Assembly: GCA_016713405.1 (NCBI GenBank)
Contig: JADJPF010000016.1
Span: 45,259-109,258, forward strand
Reading direction: 5' to 3'
DNA from: Blastocatellia bacterium
GTDB lineage: Bacteria; Acidobacteriota; Blastocatellia; Chloracidobacteriales; JADJPF01
Length of the DNA stretch: 64,000 nucleotides
The first letter of the stretch is position 1, and each line of letters begins with the position of its first letter. A model generated the notes under the pieces. The model worked only from the letters and a program-made list of their open reading frames with translations. It was not told where the DNA came from and made no database searches. This document shows, in pieces, positions 10,832 through 18,782 of the stretch. The translations under genes were made by a program, and so were the position numbers.

Positions 10832-10890
10832 TATAAGACAAGGGTTTTTACTAACTAAATTTTCCTAAACTTTGTCTTATATTTTCTATT
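10832..10890 (+). terminator. Possible terminator after the thioredoxin-like gene
   Basis: TATAAGACAA (10832-10841) and TTGTCTTATA (10872-10881) form a ten-base stem with a long 30-base loop, followed by TTTTCTATT. The long loop makes it only a weak candidate. Confidence 0.35.
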
Positions 10891-11065
10891 ATTGAGATAC
10901 TTTTAATTGTGAACAAGTTTGTCTAAAAGCCACTCGCTAAAAAATTATTAGTAATAATTTTTTCTATTCTTATTACAACTCATTATGTCTTAAGCGCAAA
11001 AAGGATGTGTTTTTAGCTGGCGACTTATGGCATTATAATAAGCTAAGCAGCGAGGAGATAACGCT

Positions 11066-11461
11066 ATGACAACAGAAGAAATGCTTCAATTATTGCTAGG
11101 TAAATTTACTGACCTAGAAAATGAAGTAAAAGAAATGCGAAGTGGGATTAAATCTCTCAATGACAAAGTAGATGCAAGTTACACACATATAATCAAAGAA
11201 TTAAATAGAATAGAAAATAAAGTAGATGCAAATCATGCAGATGTAATCAAAGAATTAAATAGAATAGAAAATAAAGTAGATGCAAATCTACGTGCAGATA
11301 TAATAGTTATTAATGGCAAAATAGATACTGCTATGGAAGAACAAAGATTAAATCGTCGAGTTACTCAATCAGCTATATCAGAATTGCAATTTAGACAAGA
11401 GCATTTAGAAGAAGACCTTAGACGATCTAACCGTAGGTTAGATAATGCAAGACAATTATAA
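11066..11461 (+). CDS. Small coiled-coil protein with internal tandem repeat
   Basis: This 131-residue, highly charged protein is predicted by its heptad pattern to be almost wholly coiled coil (LENEVKEMRSGIKSLNDKV, then two copies of KELNRIENKVDA, then SELQFRQEHLEEDLRR). It has no signal peptide and no recognised domain. GAGGAG upstream supports the start. It ends five bases before the first glycosyltransferase, so it heads the operon that runs to 15547. An adaptor or oligomerisation role is plausible but unproven; similar short coiled-coil proteins are common and vary in repeat number. Confidence 0.7.
   Translation: MTTEEMLQLLLGKFTDLENEVKEMRSGIKSLNDKVDASYTHIIKELNRIENKVDANHADVIKELNRIENKVDANLRADIIVINGKIDTAMEEQRLNRRVTQSAISELQFRQEHLEEDLRRSNRRLDNARQL
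11191..11288 (+). repeat. 54-bp direct repeat inside the coiled-coil gene
   Basis: The 44 bases starting at 11191 recur without change at 11245, giving a 54-base (18-codon) period. A weaker third copy precedes them. In-frame gain or loss of a unit would change coiled-coil length without shifting the frame. Confidence 0.85.
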
Positions 11462-11466
11462 AACCA

Positions 11467-12150
11467 ATGCAGCCAAAAATAAGTGTAATAATTCCTGTTT
11501 TTAATGGTGAGAAATATATTAAAGAAACTATAAATAGCGTATTAGAACAAACTTTTCAGGATTTTGAAATTATTGTAATTGATGACGGCTCAATAGATAA
11601 AACAGAAGAAATAGTAAAAAGCTTTCCTAGTAGCAAAATTCATTATGAAAAACAAACTAATAAAGGTGTTGCAGCCGCACGAAATCGAGGTATAGAGCTA
11701 GCAAAAAATAATTGGATAGCCTTTTTAGATGCTGATGATTTATGGGTTAATAATAAACTAGAACTACAGATAGAAGCTTTCTTAAATAACCAAACCTTAG
11801 ACATTATTTTAGGACAAGTTGAACATTTTTATAGCCCTGAACTTAGCCCCAAACAACAAGCTAAACTACATTGTCCAAAAGAAATACAAGCTGGTTTTTT
11901 GCCAGGTACAATGCTTGTAAAAAAAGAAGTTTTTAACCGCATAGGCGTTTTTGAAACTAAATGGAAAATAGGGGAATTTATTGATTGGTATGACCGAACT
12001 CGTCAGCATTGTATTAGCCAAGTGTTACCCAATGTTCTATTAAAAAGGCGTGTCCATAATGCTAGCTTAACTGTTACTAACAAGGCTGCACAAAAAGATT
12101 ACTTACAGATTATAAAAAACTCATTGGATAGACGAAAAAACTTAAGTTAA
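11467..12150 (+). CDS. GT2 family glycosyltransferase
   Basis: The 227 residues form a GT-A fold glycosyltransferase of family 2. The N-terminus ISVIIPVFNGEKYIKETINSVLEQT is the nucleotide-binding start, VIDDGS follows, and FLDADDLW near residue 97 supplies the metal-binding DxD. The C-terminal acceptor half is short and has no membrane helices. Such enzymes transfer a sugar from a nucleotide donor to a glycan or protein acceptor. The gene is the second of a tight plus-strand operon, 14 bases ahead of the nucleotidyltransferase, and is paralogous to the GT2 gene that closes the operon (14870-15547). Confidence 0.9.
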   Translation: MQPKISVIIPVFNGEKYIKETINSVLEQTFQDFEIIVIDDGSIDKTEEIVKSFPSSKIHYEKQTNKGVAAARNRGIELAKNNWIAFLDADDLWVNNKLELQIEAFLNNQTLDIILGQVEHFYSPELSPKQQAKLHCPKEIQAGFLPGTMLVKKEVFNRIGVFETKWKIGEFIDWYDRTRQHCISQVLPNVLLKRRVHNASLTVTNKAAQKDYLQIIKNSLDRRKNLS

Positions 12151-12164
12151 GGGACTTTTTTCAA

Positions 12165-13295
12165 ATGTCTTTGATGTCTTCAGAAAACCTTTCTAATGCA
12201 GGGTGTTGGCCTAGTCAAACGCAAGAACTACTACTTAAAGCAATATTAACATGCAATGTAGAAGAATCTATAAATTTTTGGCAAGAGTGGCAAAAACTCG
12301 TTAATGTGCAACAACTTGACTATGGTTCACAACGCTTGTTGCCAATGCTTTACAATAAATTAAAAACTACGGATATAACTCATCCTGACCTAAAAATTTA
12401 TAAAGGTGTTTATCGGCAGGCTTGGTATAAAAGCCAAATGATGCTTCATAAAGCCCTACCTGTTTTGCAAACTTTCCAAGAAAATAATATTAAAGCAATA
12501 ATTCTAAAAGGTTTAGCCTTGGCTGTGCTTTATTATAAGGATTATGGGCTACGGCCTATGTCGGATTTTGATATTTTAGTGCCTATTGAGCAAAAAAATA
12601 GTGCTATTAAAATGATGCTCTCTCTAGGTTGGGAAGAAGGCTTTTCCTGGTCTCACTCTCAATGTTTTACTAAGCAAGAACAAAAATGTGATTTACATTG
12701 GCATTTAATGTCTGACATTTGTTCATTAAAACCAAATGAAACAAATGAAGTAAACAAAGAATTTTGGAAAGCGATTGTGCCACTGCAAATCAAAGAAATT
12801 AGTGCTTATTCGCTATGTCCAACAGATATGATATTTCATATTTGTGTACATGGTGCTTGGTGGAATCCTGTTGCTCCTCTGCGTTGGATTGTTGATGTTA
12901 TGATGATCTTAAGAGAACCTGTTGTAATTGATTGGTCACGTTTAGTTAATCAAACTTATAAACTCCAATTAGGACTAATAATTAGAAATGCTTTTAACTA
13001 CTTAAAGAACTATTTTGCTGCTCCTATTCCTGATGAAGTCTTGAAAAAACTTGATGACTATAAACCAAGTTATAGTGAGCAACTAGATTACTTGACTAAA
13101 ACATCTCCAACAAATGAACGTAATCCATTAGCAGCTTTTTGGGTTTGTTATCGGGAATATCGACAATATACTATCGGCAATAATGTTAAGCCTAATTTTT
13201 TAGGGTTTGTAAAATTCTTGCGAGATCGTTGGGGAATTGAAAAACTTTCCGAAATTCCGCTTCATTCTATAAAAGAGATATGGCAACGGCTATAA
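12165..13295 (+). CDS. Nucleotidyltransferase family protein (NTP_transf_5 type)
   Basis: This 376-residue protein matches the uncharacterised nucleotidyltransferase family often found beside PqqD and HPr-kinase-like genes. The core is IILKGLALAVLYYKDYGLRPMSDFDILVP at about 107-137. There the lysine-glycine turn and the D-x-D of SDFDILV correspond to the metal-binding site of the polymerase-beta superfamily; a third acidic residue is likely in QKCDLHWH. Members in some lasso-peptide clusters (for example the pseudomycoidin type) work with the kinase to modify the peptide, while others sit in polysaccharide loci. The substrate here is unknown. It is followed by 49 bases and then the PqqD gene. 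Confidence 0.8.
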   Translation: MSLMSSENLSNAGCWPSQTQELLLKAILTCNVEESINFWQEWQKLVNVQQLDYGSQRLLPMLYNKLKTTDITHPDLKIYKGVYRQAWYKSQMMLHKALPVLQTFQENNIKAIILKGLALAVLYYKDYGLRPMSDFDILVPIEQKNSAIKMMLSLGWEEGFSWSHSQCFTKQEQKCDLHWHLMSDICSLKPNETNEVNKEFWKAIVPLQIKEISAYSLCPTDMIFHICVHGAWWNPVAPLRWIVDVMMILREPVVIDWSRLVNQTYKLQLGLIIRNAFNYLKNYFAAPIPDEVLKKLDDYKPSYSEQLDYLTKTSPTNERNPLAAFWVCYREYRQYTIGNNVKPNFLGFVKFLRDRWGIEKLSEIPLHSIKEIWQRL

Positions 13296-13344
13296 AGTCT
13301 ATGTTATTTTTGCTGAAGAATTCAATTTATTAGGTAAGAGTTTT

Positions 13345-13785
13345 ATGCAGGAAAAGTTTTTTCAAATCAACAGCCCTCAAGTTATTAGAGAATTTTTTGA
13401 TGATGAAGCAGTAATTGTTAATTTAGAATTAGGCATTTATTATAGCCTTGACTCTATTGGCGCAATAGTTTGGGGCTTAATTGAACAAGGTGCTAGCAAT
13501 ACACAAATAGTAGAAAAACTTAGTCAAATGTTCAAGCTATCAACAAACATTGAAAAAGATATAGAGGAATTTATTGATTTATTGCTAAAAGAAGAGCTTA
13601 TTGCTGCGACTGATAATGCTTCATTAACTTCATTTGATTCTATTAACATAGATAACAAACTAACTTATAGCAAACCTACATTAAATAAATACACTGATAT
13701 GCAAGAACTGCTTTTGCTAGATCCTATTCATGAAGTTGATGAAGAAGGTTGGCCTAATATAAAAAATAAACAGGCTGCTAAATAG
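13345..13785 (+). CDS. PqqD-family RRE protein with leader-like C-terminal tail
   Basis: Residues 1-90 have the PqqD fold (winged helix, RiPP recognition element): FQINSPQVIREF, VNLELGIYYSLDSIGAIVWGLIEQG, then IVEKLSQMF and a C-terminal helix DIEEFIDLLLKEELI. PqqD domains bind leader peptides of ribosomal peptides and present them to modifying enzymes. The oddity is the tail (about 91-146), longer than in a plain PqqD. It reads Y108-S-K-P111-T-L113-N-K-Y-T-D-M-Q-E-L, close to the Y-x-x-P-x-L leader signature bound by lasso-type RREs, followed by LLLLDPIHEVDEEGWP. The tail may therefore be a fused substrate or a self-binding mimic; this is an inference. The HPr-kinase-like gene starts two bases after the stop. 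Confidence 0.85.
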   Translation: MQEKFFQINSPQVIREFFDDEAVIVNLELGIYYSLDSIGAIVWGLIEQGASNTQIVEKLSQMFKLSTNIEKDIEEFIDLLLKEELIAATDNASLTSFDSINIDNKLTYSKPTLNKYTDMQELLLLDPIHEVDEEGWPNIKNKQAAK

Positions 13786-13787
13786 TT

Positions 13788-14867
13788 ATGCTTTCTGATG
13801 AGCTAAACATAGATAAAGAAAGACTTAAGGCTAACTTAGAAGATTTTTTTGTAGAGCTTTATCAACTTTATTTAACCGCCAAAGCCAGTAGCAGTAACGC
13901 TTTTAAGCAAAGTTATTTAATTGCAGACGCTAAAGTTAATCTATGTTTTGCTAACGTTGCGCTAAAACCTTTAATTACACTTGCTATTGAACATCTAGCC
14001 ACTAACTACAATCTAGAAGCAGATCTAACAGTTTTTATTGCTGATAGTTTATCAACTAACATTACAATACCTAAGCCAGATTGGTTAATTTATCATTATA
14101 AAACTTTAGGCGACATAGGCGGGTTATTAAGCAAAAATATTTATCTAAATTTTGACTTAGGCCATAACGCGCTTACTTTAATTAACTTTGAGCAAAAACA
14201 AGCTATTTATTGGATAGAGTCGCCTGATCGCGTTCCTGATTATGAATTAGGGATTCCGCTATATTGGTTGTGGCATTATTTTTTTAGTCCTCGTCAAACT
14301 TTTATGCTTCATGCAGGTGCAGTAGGTTTTAAAGATGGGGGAGTGTTAATAATTGGCTATGGCGGCGCAGGTAAATCTAATAGCTGTCTTTCCTGCTTAA
14401 ATTCTAAGCTTTTTTATTTAAGTGATGATTATTGTTTGGTTAAAAGCGAGCCGACACCAACAGCTTATAGCATTTATGCTACAGGTAAAACTCATGCTCA
14501 TGATTTAGATAAATTGCCATTTCTAAAACCAATTGTTAGCAATCATGAGAATCTTGGAAAAGAAAAGGCAGTTTATTTTCTTTACAAACATTACAAAGAA
14601 AAAATAATCTTAAGCTTTCCAATTAAAGCTATTTTAATTCCACAAGTTACAGGCTTAACAGATACTAATTTAGAAAAAGCTTCTGCAATAGAAGGTATAA
14701 AACTAATGGTGCCTCAGCAAATTTCCCGTCAACCTTCAGCAGGACGAGAAATTTTTCAAAATTTAGCAAAAATTTTTAGACAAGTTCCTTGTTATCAATT
14801 AAATGTGGGTACAGATAGACAACAAATACCAGAAAAAATTATTAATCTATTAAAAGAGCTTAAATAA
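13788..14867 (+). CDS. HPr kinase/phosphorylase-like P-loop protein
   Basis: The 359-residue protein carries a P-loop at about 190-197 (GYGGAGKS) after LHAGAVGFKDGGVLII, then LSDDYCLV, which matches the HPr kinase C-terminal catalytic domain (HAG, GxxGxGKS, DD). It lacks the normal HprK N-terminal domain; residues 1-160 are a divergent region seen in HprK-like proteins of RiPP and glycan clusters. In paeninodin-type lasso clusters such kinases phosphorylate the peptide rather than HPr. No phosphotransferase-system gene is nearby, so a role in central sugar control is unlikely. It is coupled to PqqD (two-base gap) and to the following GT2 (two-base gap). Confidence 0.8.
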   Translation: MLSDELNIDKERLKANLEDFFVELYQLYLTAKASSSNAFKQSYLIADAKVNLCFANVALKPLITLAIEHLATNYNLEADLTVFIADSLSTNITIPKPDWLIYHYKTLGDIGGLLSKNIYLNFDLGHNALTLINFEQKQAIYWIESPDRVPDYELGIPLYWLWHYFFSPRQTFMLHAGAVGFKDGGVLIIGYGGAGKSNSCLSCLNSKLFYLSDDYCLVKSEPTPTAYSIYATGKTHAHDLDKLPFLKPIVSNHENLGKEKAVYFLYKHYKEKIILSFPIKAILIPQVTGLTDTNLEKASAIEGIKLMVPQQISRQPSAGREIFQNLAKIFRQVPCYQLNVGTDRQQIPEKIINLLKELK

Positions 14868-14869
14868 AA

Positions 14870-15547
14870 ATGGATAGCCCTTTAGTCTCAATCATTGTTG
14901 CAGCAAAAAACGCTGAAAGATTTTTAAGCCAAGCTTTAGATAGCATTTTTGCCCAAAGCTATCAAAATTTTGAAGTGCTGTTAATAAATGGTGGTTCAAC
15001 CGATAAAACTTTAGAAATAGGAAAGTTATACAAAAATATTCAAATTATTGAGCAACAAAATAAAGGTATTGCAAATGCTTATAACTTAGGTATCAGTAAT
15101 GCAAAAGGTGAGCTAGTAGCTTTTCTTTCTTCTGATGATATTTGGAAGCCAAATAAATTAGCAGTTCAAGTAAGCTTTCTTATAAATCATCCTGAAATAG
15201 CTTTGACAACAGCACATGCAGAGTTTTTTCTTGAGGCAGAAAGCCAAATTCCAGCAGGATTTCGCAAAGATTTATTAATAGGCTCTCATCCAGCCCATAT
15301 TATGGAAACTTTAGTAACACGCAAGGAAGTATTTAAACAAGTAGGTCTATTCAATGAGGGCTTTTTTATTTCTGAAGATATAGACTGGTTTGCTCGTGCT
15401 AAGGATTTACAAATTCCCTTTGCCTTAATGCCAGAAACTTTATTAAGTAAAAGAGTTCATGACAAAAACACTTCTCTTAAAGATAAAACCAACAAAGATT
15501 TACTTTTAGCATTAAGAAAATCTATTGAGCGTAAAAAAAATAGCTAA
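14870..15547 (+). CDS. GT2 family glycosyltransferase, last gene of the operon
   Basis: At 225 residues it closely parallels the GT2 protein at 11467-12150. It has the N-terminal VSIIVAAKNAERFLSQALDSIFAQSY, LINGGSTDKT in place of the usual DDGS, and FLSSDDIW as the metal site. Asparagine for the first aspartate of the DDGS motif is unusual and may alter donor binding. Later ISEDIDWFARAKDL matches the acceptor-side motif. It starts two bases after the kinase stop, and a strong terminator follows, so it ends the operon. Acceptor and donor are unknown; the context suggests modification of a peptide or a surface glycan. Confidence 0.88.
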   Translation: MDSPLVSIIVAAKNAERFLSQALDSIFAQSYQNFEVLLINGGSTDKTLEIGKLYKNIQIIEQQNKGIANAYNLGISNAKGELVAFLSSDDIWKPNKLAVQVSFLINHPEIALTTAHAEFFLEAESQIPAGFRKDLLIGSHPAHIMETLVTRKEVFKQVGLFNEGFFISEDIDWFARAKDLQIPFALMPETLLSKRVHDKNTSLKDKTNKDLLLALRKSIERKKNS

Positions 15548-15552
15548 AATAA

Positions 15553-15590
15553 AACTAGCGGCTTAAACCCACAATTTTAAGCCGCTAGTT
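15553..15590. terminator. Bidirectional terminator between the GT2 gene and boxB
   Basis: A perfect 15-bp stem (AACTAGCGGCTTAAA with TTTAAGCCGCTAGTT) has an eight-base loop and lies between the convergent genes. It can serve both strands, although neither side has a long U run. Confidence 0.75.
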
Positions 15591-15617
15591 AGAATATTTG
15601 GAGAAAGCATAATTTAC

Positions 15618-17027
15618 TTATGCAAAACGCACATACTCAAAGTCTAATGGTTGATTGTTAATTCCTTTAGCTGGCTGTGCTATCCAATTAGCCATCTTGC
15701 CACGTTCATAAACAGGCTTCATTAATGATTGAACATATTGATAATCTTCATCGGTTGGTAGCCAACTAGATCTCTTTTGGTCATATTCTTGTTTGCTAAT
15801 CATATTGCCTTGAGGGTCAAAATAATGACCTGAATAAACACCAATATTTCTAGCAAAACGTTGAGAAGGTAAATAAAGTCGATTGCTAAGACCAGCTTTT
15901 GTTAATGTATCATTCCAACGCTCTAAAGCTCGTTCACAATCTTCTTTATAAGCATCTCGTAAGACTAAATTCATAGCTCGTCTAAGTGGTATATCTACAG
16001 AAGATAACTTGCTTTCATTGGTGAGAATTTCAAAGTTATAAGCTTCTTCTAAAGCTACATGGTCTTTATAACGTTTAGGATCGCTTTCTCTAAAACGACC
16101 TTTCAAACCTGCACCAAAAAATGTTGCTGCATTTGAAGAATCTTCACCGCCAAATAAATCTAATGATGCTGTGTACCACTCATTAATGTATTTTTGGATA
16201 ATTTCTAATGGAATACCACCTAATGTTTTAACATCTTCATTTTTAGCTTCTTTCATTAGTTCAGCAGTTCGTTTAACTACACGACCAACGCCCATTTCAC
16301 CAACAAAAAGATGGTGTGCTTCTTCGGTTAACATAAATTGTGTAGAGCGTGCTAGAGGGTCAAAACCGCTTTCGGCTAATGCTGCGAGTTGATATTTACC
16401 ATCGCGGTCAGTAAACATAGTAAAACAGAAAAATGCTAGCCAATCATTAATTGGTTTATTAAATGCTCCTAAAATTCTAGGTGTATCAGGGTTGCCACTA
16501 CGACGGGTTAGCAAATCTTCGGCTTCTTCTCGTCCATCCCTACCAAAGTATTGATGTAGCAGATAAACCATTGCCCAAAGATGACGGCCTTCTTCAACAT
16601 TAACTTGAAAAAGATTTCTTAAGTCATAAAGACTTGGCGCGGTTTTGCCCAGCAATCTTTGTTGCTCAACTGATGCAGGTTCAGTATCAGCTTGAGTAAC
16701 AATAATACGGCGCAGTTCTTTACGAAATTCTCCAGGAACTTCATTCCAAATTGGTGAGCCAATATGGTCGCCAAAATGAATTGTTCTATCTGTTGGAGGG
16801 GTTAAAAATATTCCCCAGCGATAGTCAGGCATTTTTACATAATCAAAATGCGCCCATCCGCCGGCTTCAACACTAACTGCGGTACGTAGATAAATATCAT
16901 CTTTTTGAAAGCCTTCTGGCCCCATTTCCATCCACCAATCAATGAAATTAGGTTGCCACTGCTCCAAAGCACGTTGCAGACGTTTATTGTCAGATAAATT
17001 TACATTATTAGGAATACTTTCAAACAT
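15618..17027 (-). CDS. boxB: Benzoyl-CoA 2,3-epoxidase, oxygenase subunit BoxB
   Basis: This 469-residue protein is recognised by IPNNVNLSDNKRLQRALEQWQPNFIDWW at its N-terminus and by the four-helix di-iron region VNVEEGRHLWAMVYLLHQYFG and MLTEEAHHLFVGEMGVGRV, whose E-x-x-H pairs ligate iron. BoxB, with the reductase BoxA, adds one oxygen atom to benzoyl-CoA to form the 2,3-epoxide in aerobic benzoate breakdown. I start it at 17027, not at the in-frame ATG 45 bases upstream, because GGAGGAG lies just before it and the family begins there. It begins one base after the boxC stop, so the two are translationally linked. No boxA is in the window. Confidence 0.95.
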   Translation of the reverse strand: MFESIPNNVNLSDNKRLQRALEQWQPNFIDWWMEMGPEGFQKDDIYLRTAVSVEAGGWAHFDYVKMPDYRWGIFLTPPTDRTIHFGDHIGSPIWNEVPGEFRKELRRIIVTQADTEPASVEQQRLLGKTAPSLYDLRNLFQVNVEEGRHLWAMVYLLHQYFGRDGREEAEDLLTRRSGNPDTPRILGAFNKPINDWLAFFCFTMFTDRDGKYQLAALAESGFDPLARSTQFMLTEEAHHLFVGEMGVGRVVKRTAELMKEAKNEDVKTLGGIPLEIIQKYINEWYTASLDLFGGEDSSNAATFFGAGLKGRFRESDPKRYKDHVALEEAYNFEILTNESKLSSVDIPLRRAMNLVLRDAYKEDCERALERWNDTLTKAGLSNRLYLPSQRFARNIGVYSGHYFDPQGNMISKQEYDQKRSSWLPTDEDYQYVQSLMKPVYERGKMANWIAQPAKGINNQPLDFEYVRFA

Positions 17028-17028
17028 C

Positions 17029-18645
17029 TTAGGTTCTCCTCCAATCAAATTCAGGGCTACCGGGTTTTCCATACATTATCAACGCGCCGCGTTCGCCTAC
17101 TGCGTTAGGACGTTGGAAAATCCAGTTTTGCCAAGCAGATAATCTACCAAATATTTTTGTTTCTAAAGTTTCTGGGCCAGCAAAACGTAAACTTGCTTCT
17201 AGCCCTGTTAGCGCGTCTGGTGAAAGTGATGCACGTTCTTCAATTGCTACTCTAACTTCATCATCCCAATCAAGTTCATCAATTGCTAAAGTCACAAGCC
17301 CCATTTCTTCAGCTTGCTGTGCCTCAAAAGGTTCGCTTTGTGCTAAAACTTGTTCAACTATGTTTGGCTCACCTAAAAGCTTAGTTGTTAGCCTAGATAG
17401 CCCATTGCCCATTGGCAAAATACCTTTATTAAACTCTGTAATAGCTACTTCTGTACCTGTTAACATATAAGCACGGTCAGAAGCTAAAGCTAACTCTAAA
17501 AGACTTCCAGCAAAACAAGAACCTTGATCAACTATTGCAAAAAGACTTTTAGCCGATACATCAAAACGCTTTAACACCCGTTTCATTAGCAGTATTACTT
17601 CATTGATAAACCAGTGACCACGATGAGCAAACAATTGTTCATCAAGTTGAATAACTTTATTTAGCTCGCCGCGTGTATGAAGTGTAGTTAAACCAATTTC
17701 AGGGTAATTAAAACGAAGTTGCAACAGTGCATCTTCAAGCTCACGATACATTTTTATTGGATACCATTCACTACCAAGCAAGGTTGGATCATCTGGAATA
17801 GGAAGGATTTCTTCAGGTGCTTGGATTTCAAGATGTGCAACTCTGGTTTCTGGGCCAAAAGTTAATTTGACATACTTATAGCTAATTCCTTTGTCTGTAA
17901 CAGTTGGATTTAAGGCTTCAAGCTTTATTCCTTTACGTTCTGTGTGTCCTTCACCAGCAAGCTTTTCTGCTCTAGCCATCACTTCTTCATTAAATTTTGA
18001 AGAAGGGAAAATTCCATCAACTAAATTCCAGTCTACTGCACGTTGACCTTTGATTCCTTCAGCTAAAGTAACAAAAATATCTGCACGATCTCGGCGAATT
18101 TTACGCTTATCAACCAAGCGTGTAAGTCCACCTGTACCAGGCAACACACCTAAATAAGGGACTTCAGGCAAACTTACAGCAGAGCGACGGTCATCTACCA
18201 AATAAATTTCTTTACAAGCTAGTGGCAGTTCATAACCGCCACCGCTAGCAATCCCGTTTAATGCTGCAATATAGGTTTGACCGCTATTTTCTGTTGCATC
18301 TTCAATTGCTAAACGAGTCTCATTTGTGTATTTACAAAAATTTACTTTGAAATTATGTGTAGAACTTCCCAACATAAAAATATTAGCACCAGCAGAGAAA
18401 AGACCTTCTCGTTTGCTAGTAATTACAACTACCGAAACTTCTGGATGTTCAAATCTTAGCCGAGAGACTGCATCAAAAAGCTCTATATCTACTCCTAGAT
18501 CATAGGAATTTAGTTTTAGTGCATAACCAGGTTTTAATGGTTTATCTTCTTTAATATTGAGGGCTATTGTTGCTATCGGGCCAGTGATTTCTAGCTCTAT
18601 ATGCTGATAGCGGGAAGGGTCAGTCTGAAAATTAATAGCTTCCAT
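17029..18645 (-). CDS. boxC: Benzoyl-CoA-dihydrodiol lyase BoxC
   Basis: The 538 residues match BoxC, which opens the ring of 2,3-epoxybenzoyl-CoA using two waters and releases formate and a C6 dialdehyde/semialdehyde CoA ester. It has a double crotonase architecture. The first half shows VVVITSKREGLFSAGANIFMLG and NGIASGGGYELPLACKEIYLVDD, the second SLFAIVDQGSCFAGSLLELALASD and EFNKGILPMGNGLSRLTTKLLG. Length and motif order agree with the family (about 550). It is the first gene of the boxCB pair, transcribed away from the box regulator, and probably controlled from the shared intergenic region. Confidence 0.95.
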   Translation of the reverse strand: MEAINFQTDPSRYQHIELEITGPIATIALNIKEDKPLKPGYALKLNSYDLGVDIELFDAVSRLRFEHPEVSVVVITSKREGLFSAGANIFMLGSSTHNFKVNFCKYTNETRLAIEDATENSGQTYIAALNGIASGGGYELPLACKEIYLVDDRRSAVSLPEVPYLGVLPGTGGLTRLVDKRKIRRDRADIFVTLAEGIKGQRAVDWNLVDGIFPSSKFNEEVMARAEKLAGEGHTERKGIKLEALNPTVTDKGISYKYVKLTFGPETRVAHLEIQAPEEILPIPDDPTLLGSEWYPIKMYRELEDALLQLRFNYPEIGLTTLHTRGELNKVIQLDEQLFAHRGHWFINEVILLMKRVLKRFDVSAKSLFAIVDQGSCFAGSLLELALASDRAYMLTGTEVAITEFNKGILPMGNGLSRLTTKLLGEPNIVEQVLAQSEPFEAQQAEEMGLVTLAIDELDWDDEVRVAIEERASLSPDALTGLEASLRFAGPETLETKIFGRLSAWQNWIFQRPNAVGERGALIMYGKPGSPEFDWRRT

Positions 18646-18732
18646 TTAGCTCTTTCACCTTAAAAATTTTTCTTAAATTTAATTGATTTGATTTTTCTGG
18701 CTTGAATAATACAACCTCTTTTTATTAGAATC

Positions 18733-18748
18733 AAGCATAATAATGCTT
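18733..18748. promoter_or_regulatory. Palindrome in the boxC/box-regulator intergenic region, candidate operator
   Basis: A perfect inverted repeat, AAGCATAATAATGCTT (6-4-6), lies in the 137-base divergent spacer, 35 bases before the regulator start. Palindromes of this kind are typical XRE-family operators, and it is the best candidate for binding by the BoxR/BzdR-type protein next door. A TGCA is also present at 18774-18777; TGCA is the core of known BzdR sites. Confidence 0.5.
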
Positions 18749-18782
18749 CTTTTTTTACGAATATGAAATATAGTGCATCTTT

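Noticed and set aside
13788..14867. True HPr kinase of carbon control
   Set aside because: The N-terminal domain is not the normal HprK one and no HPr or phosphotransferase gene lies nearby.
11066..15547. Complete lasso-peptide cluster
   Set aside because: The cyclase, leader protease and a separate precursor gene are not found, so only a partial resemblance is claimed.
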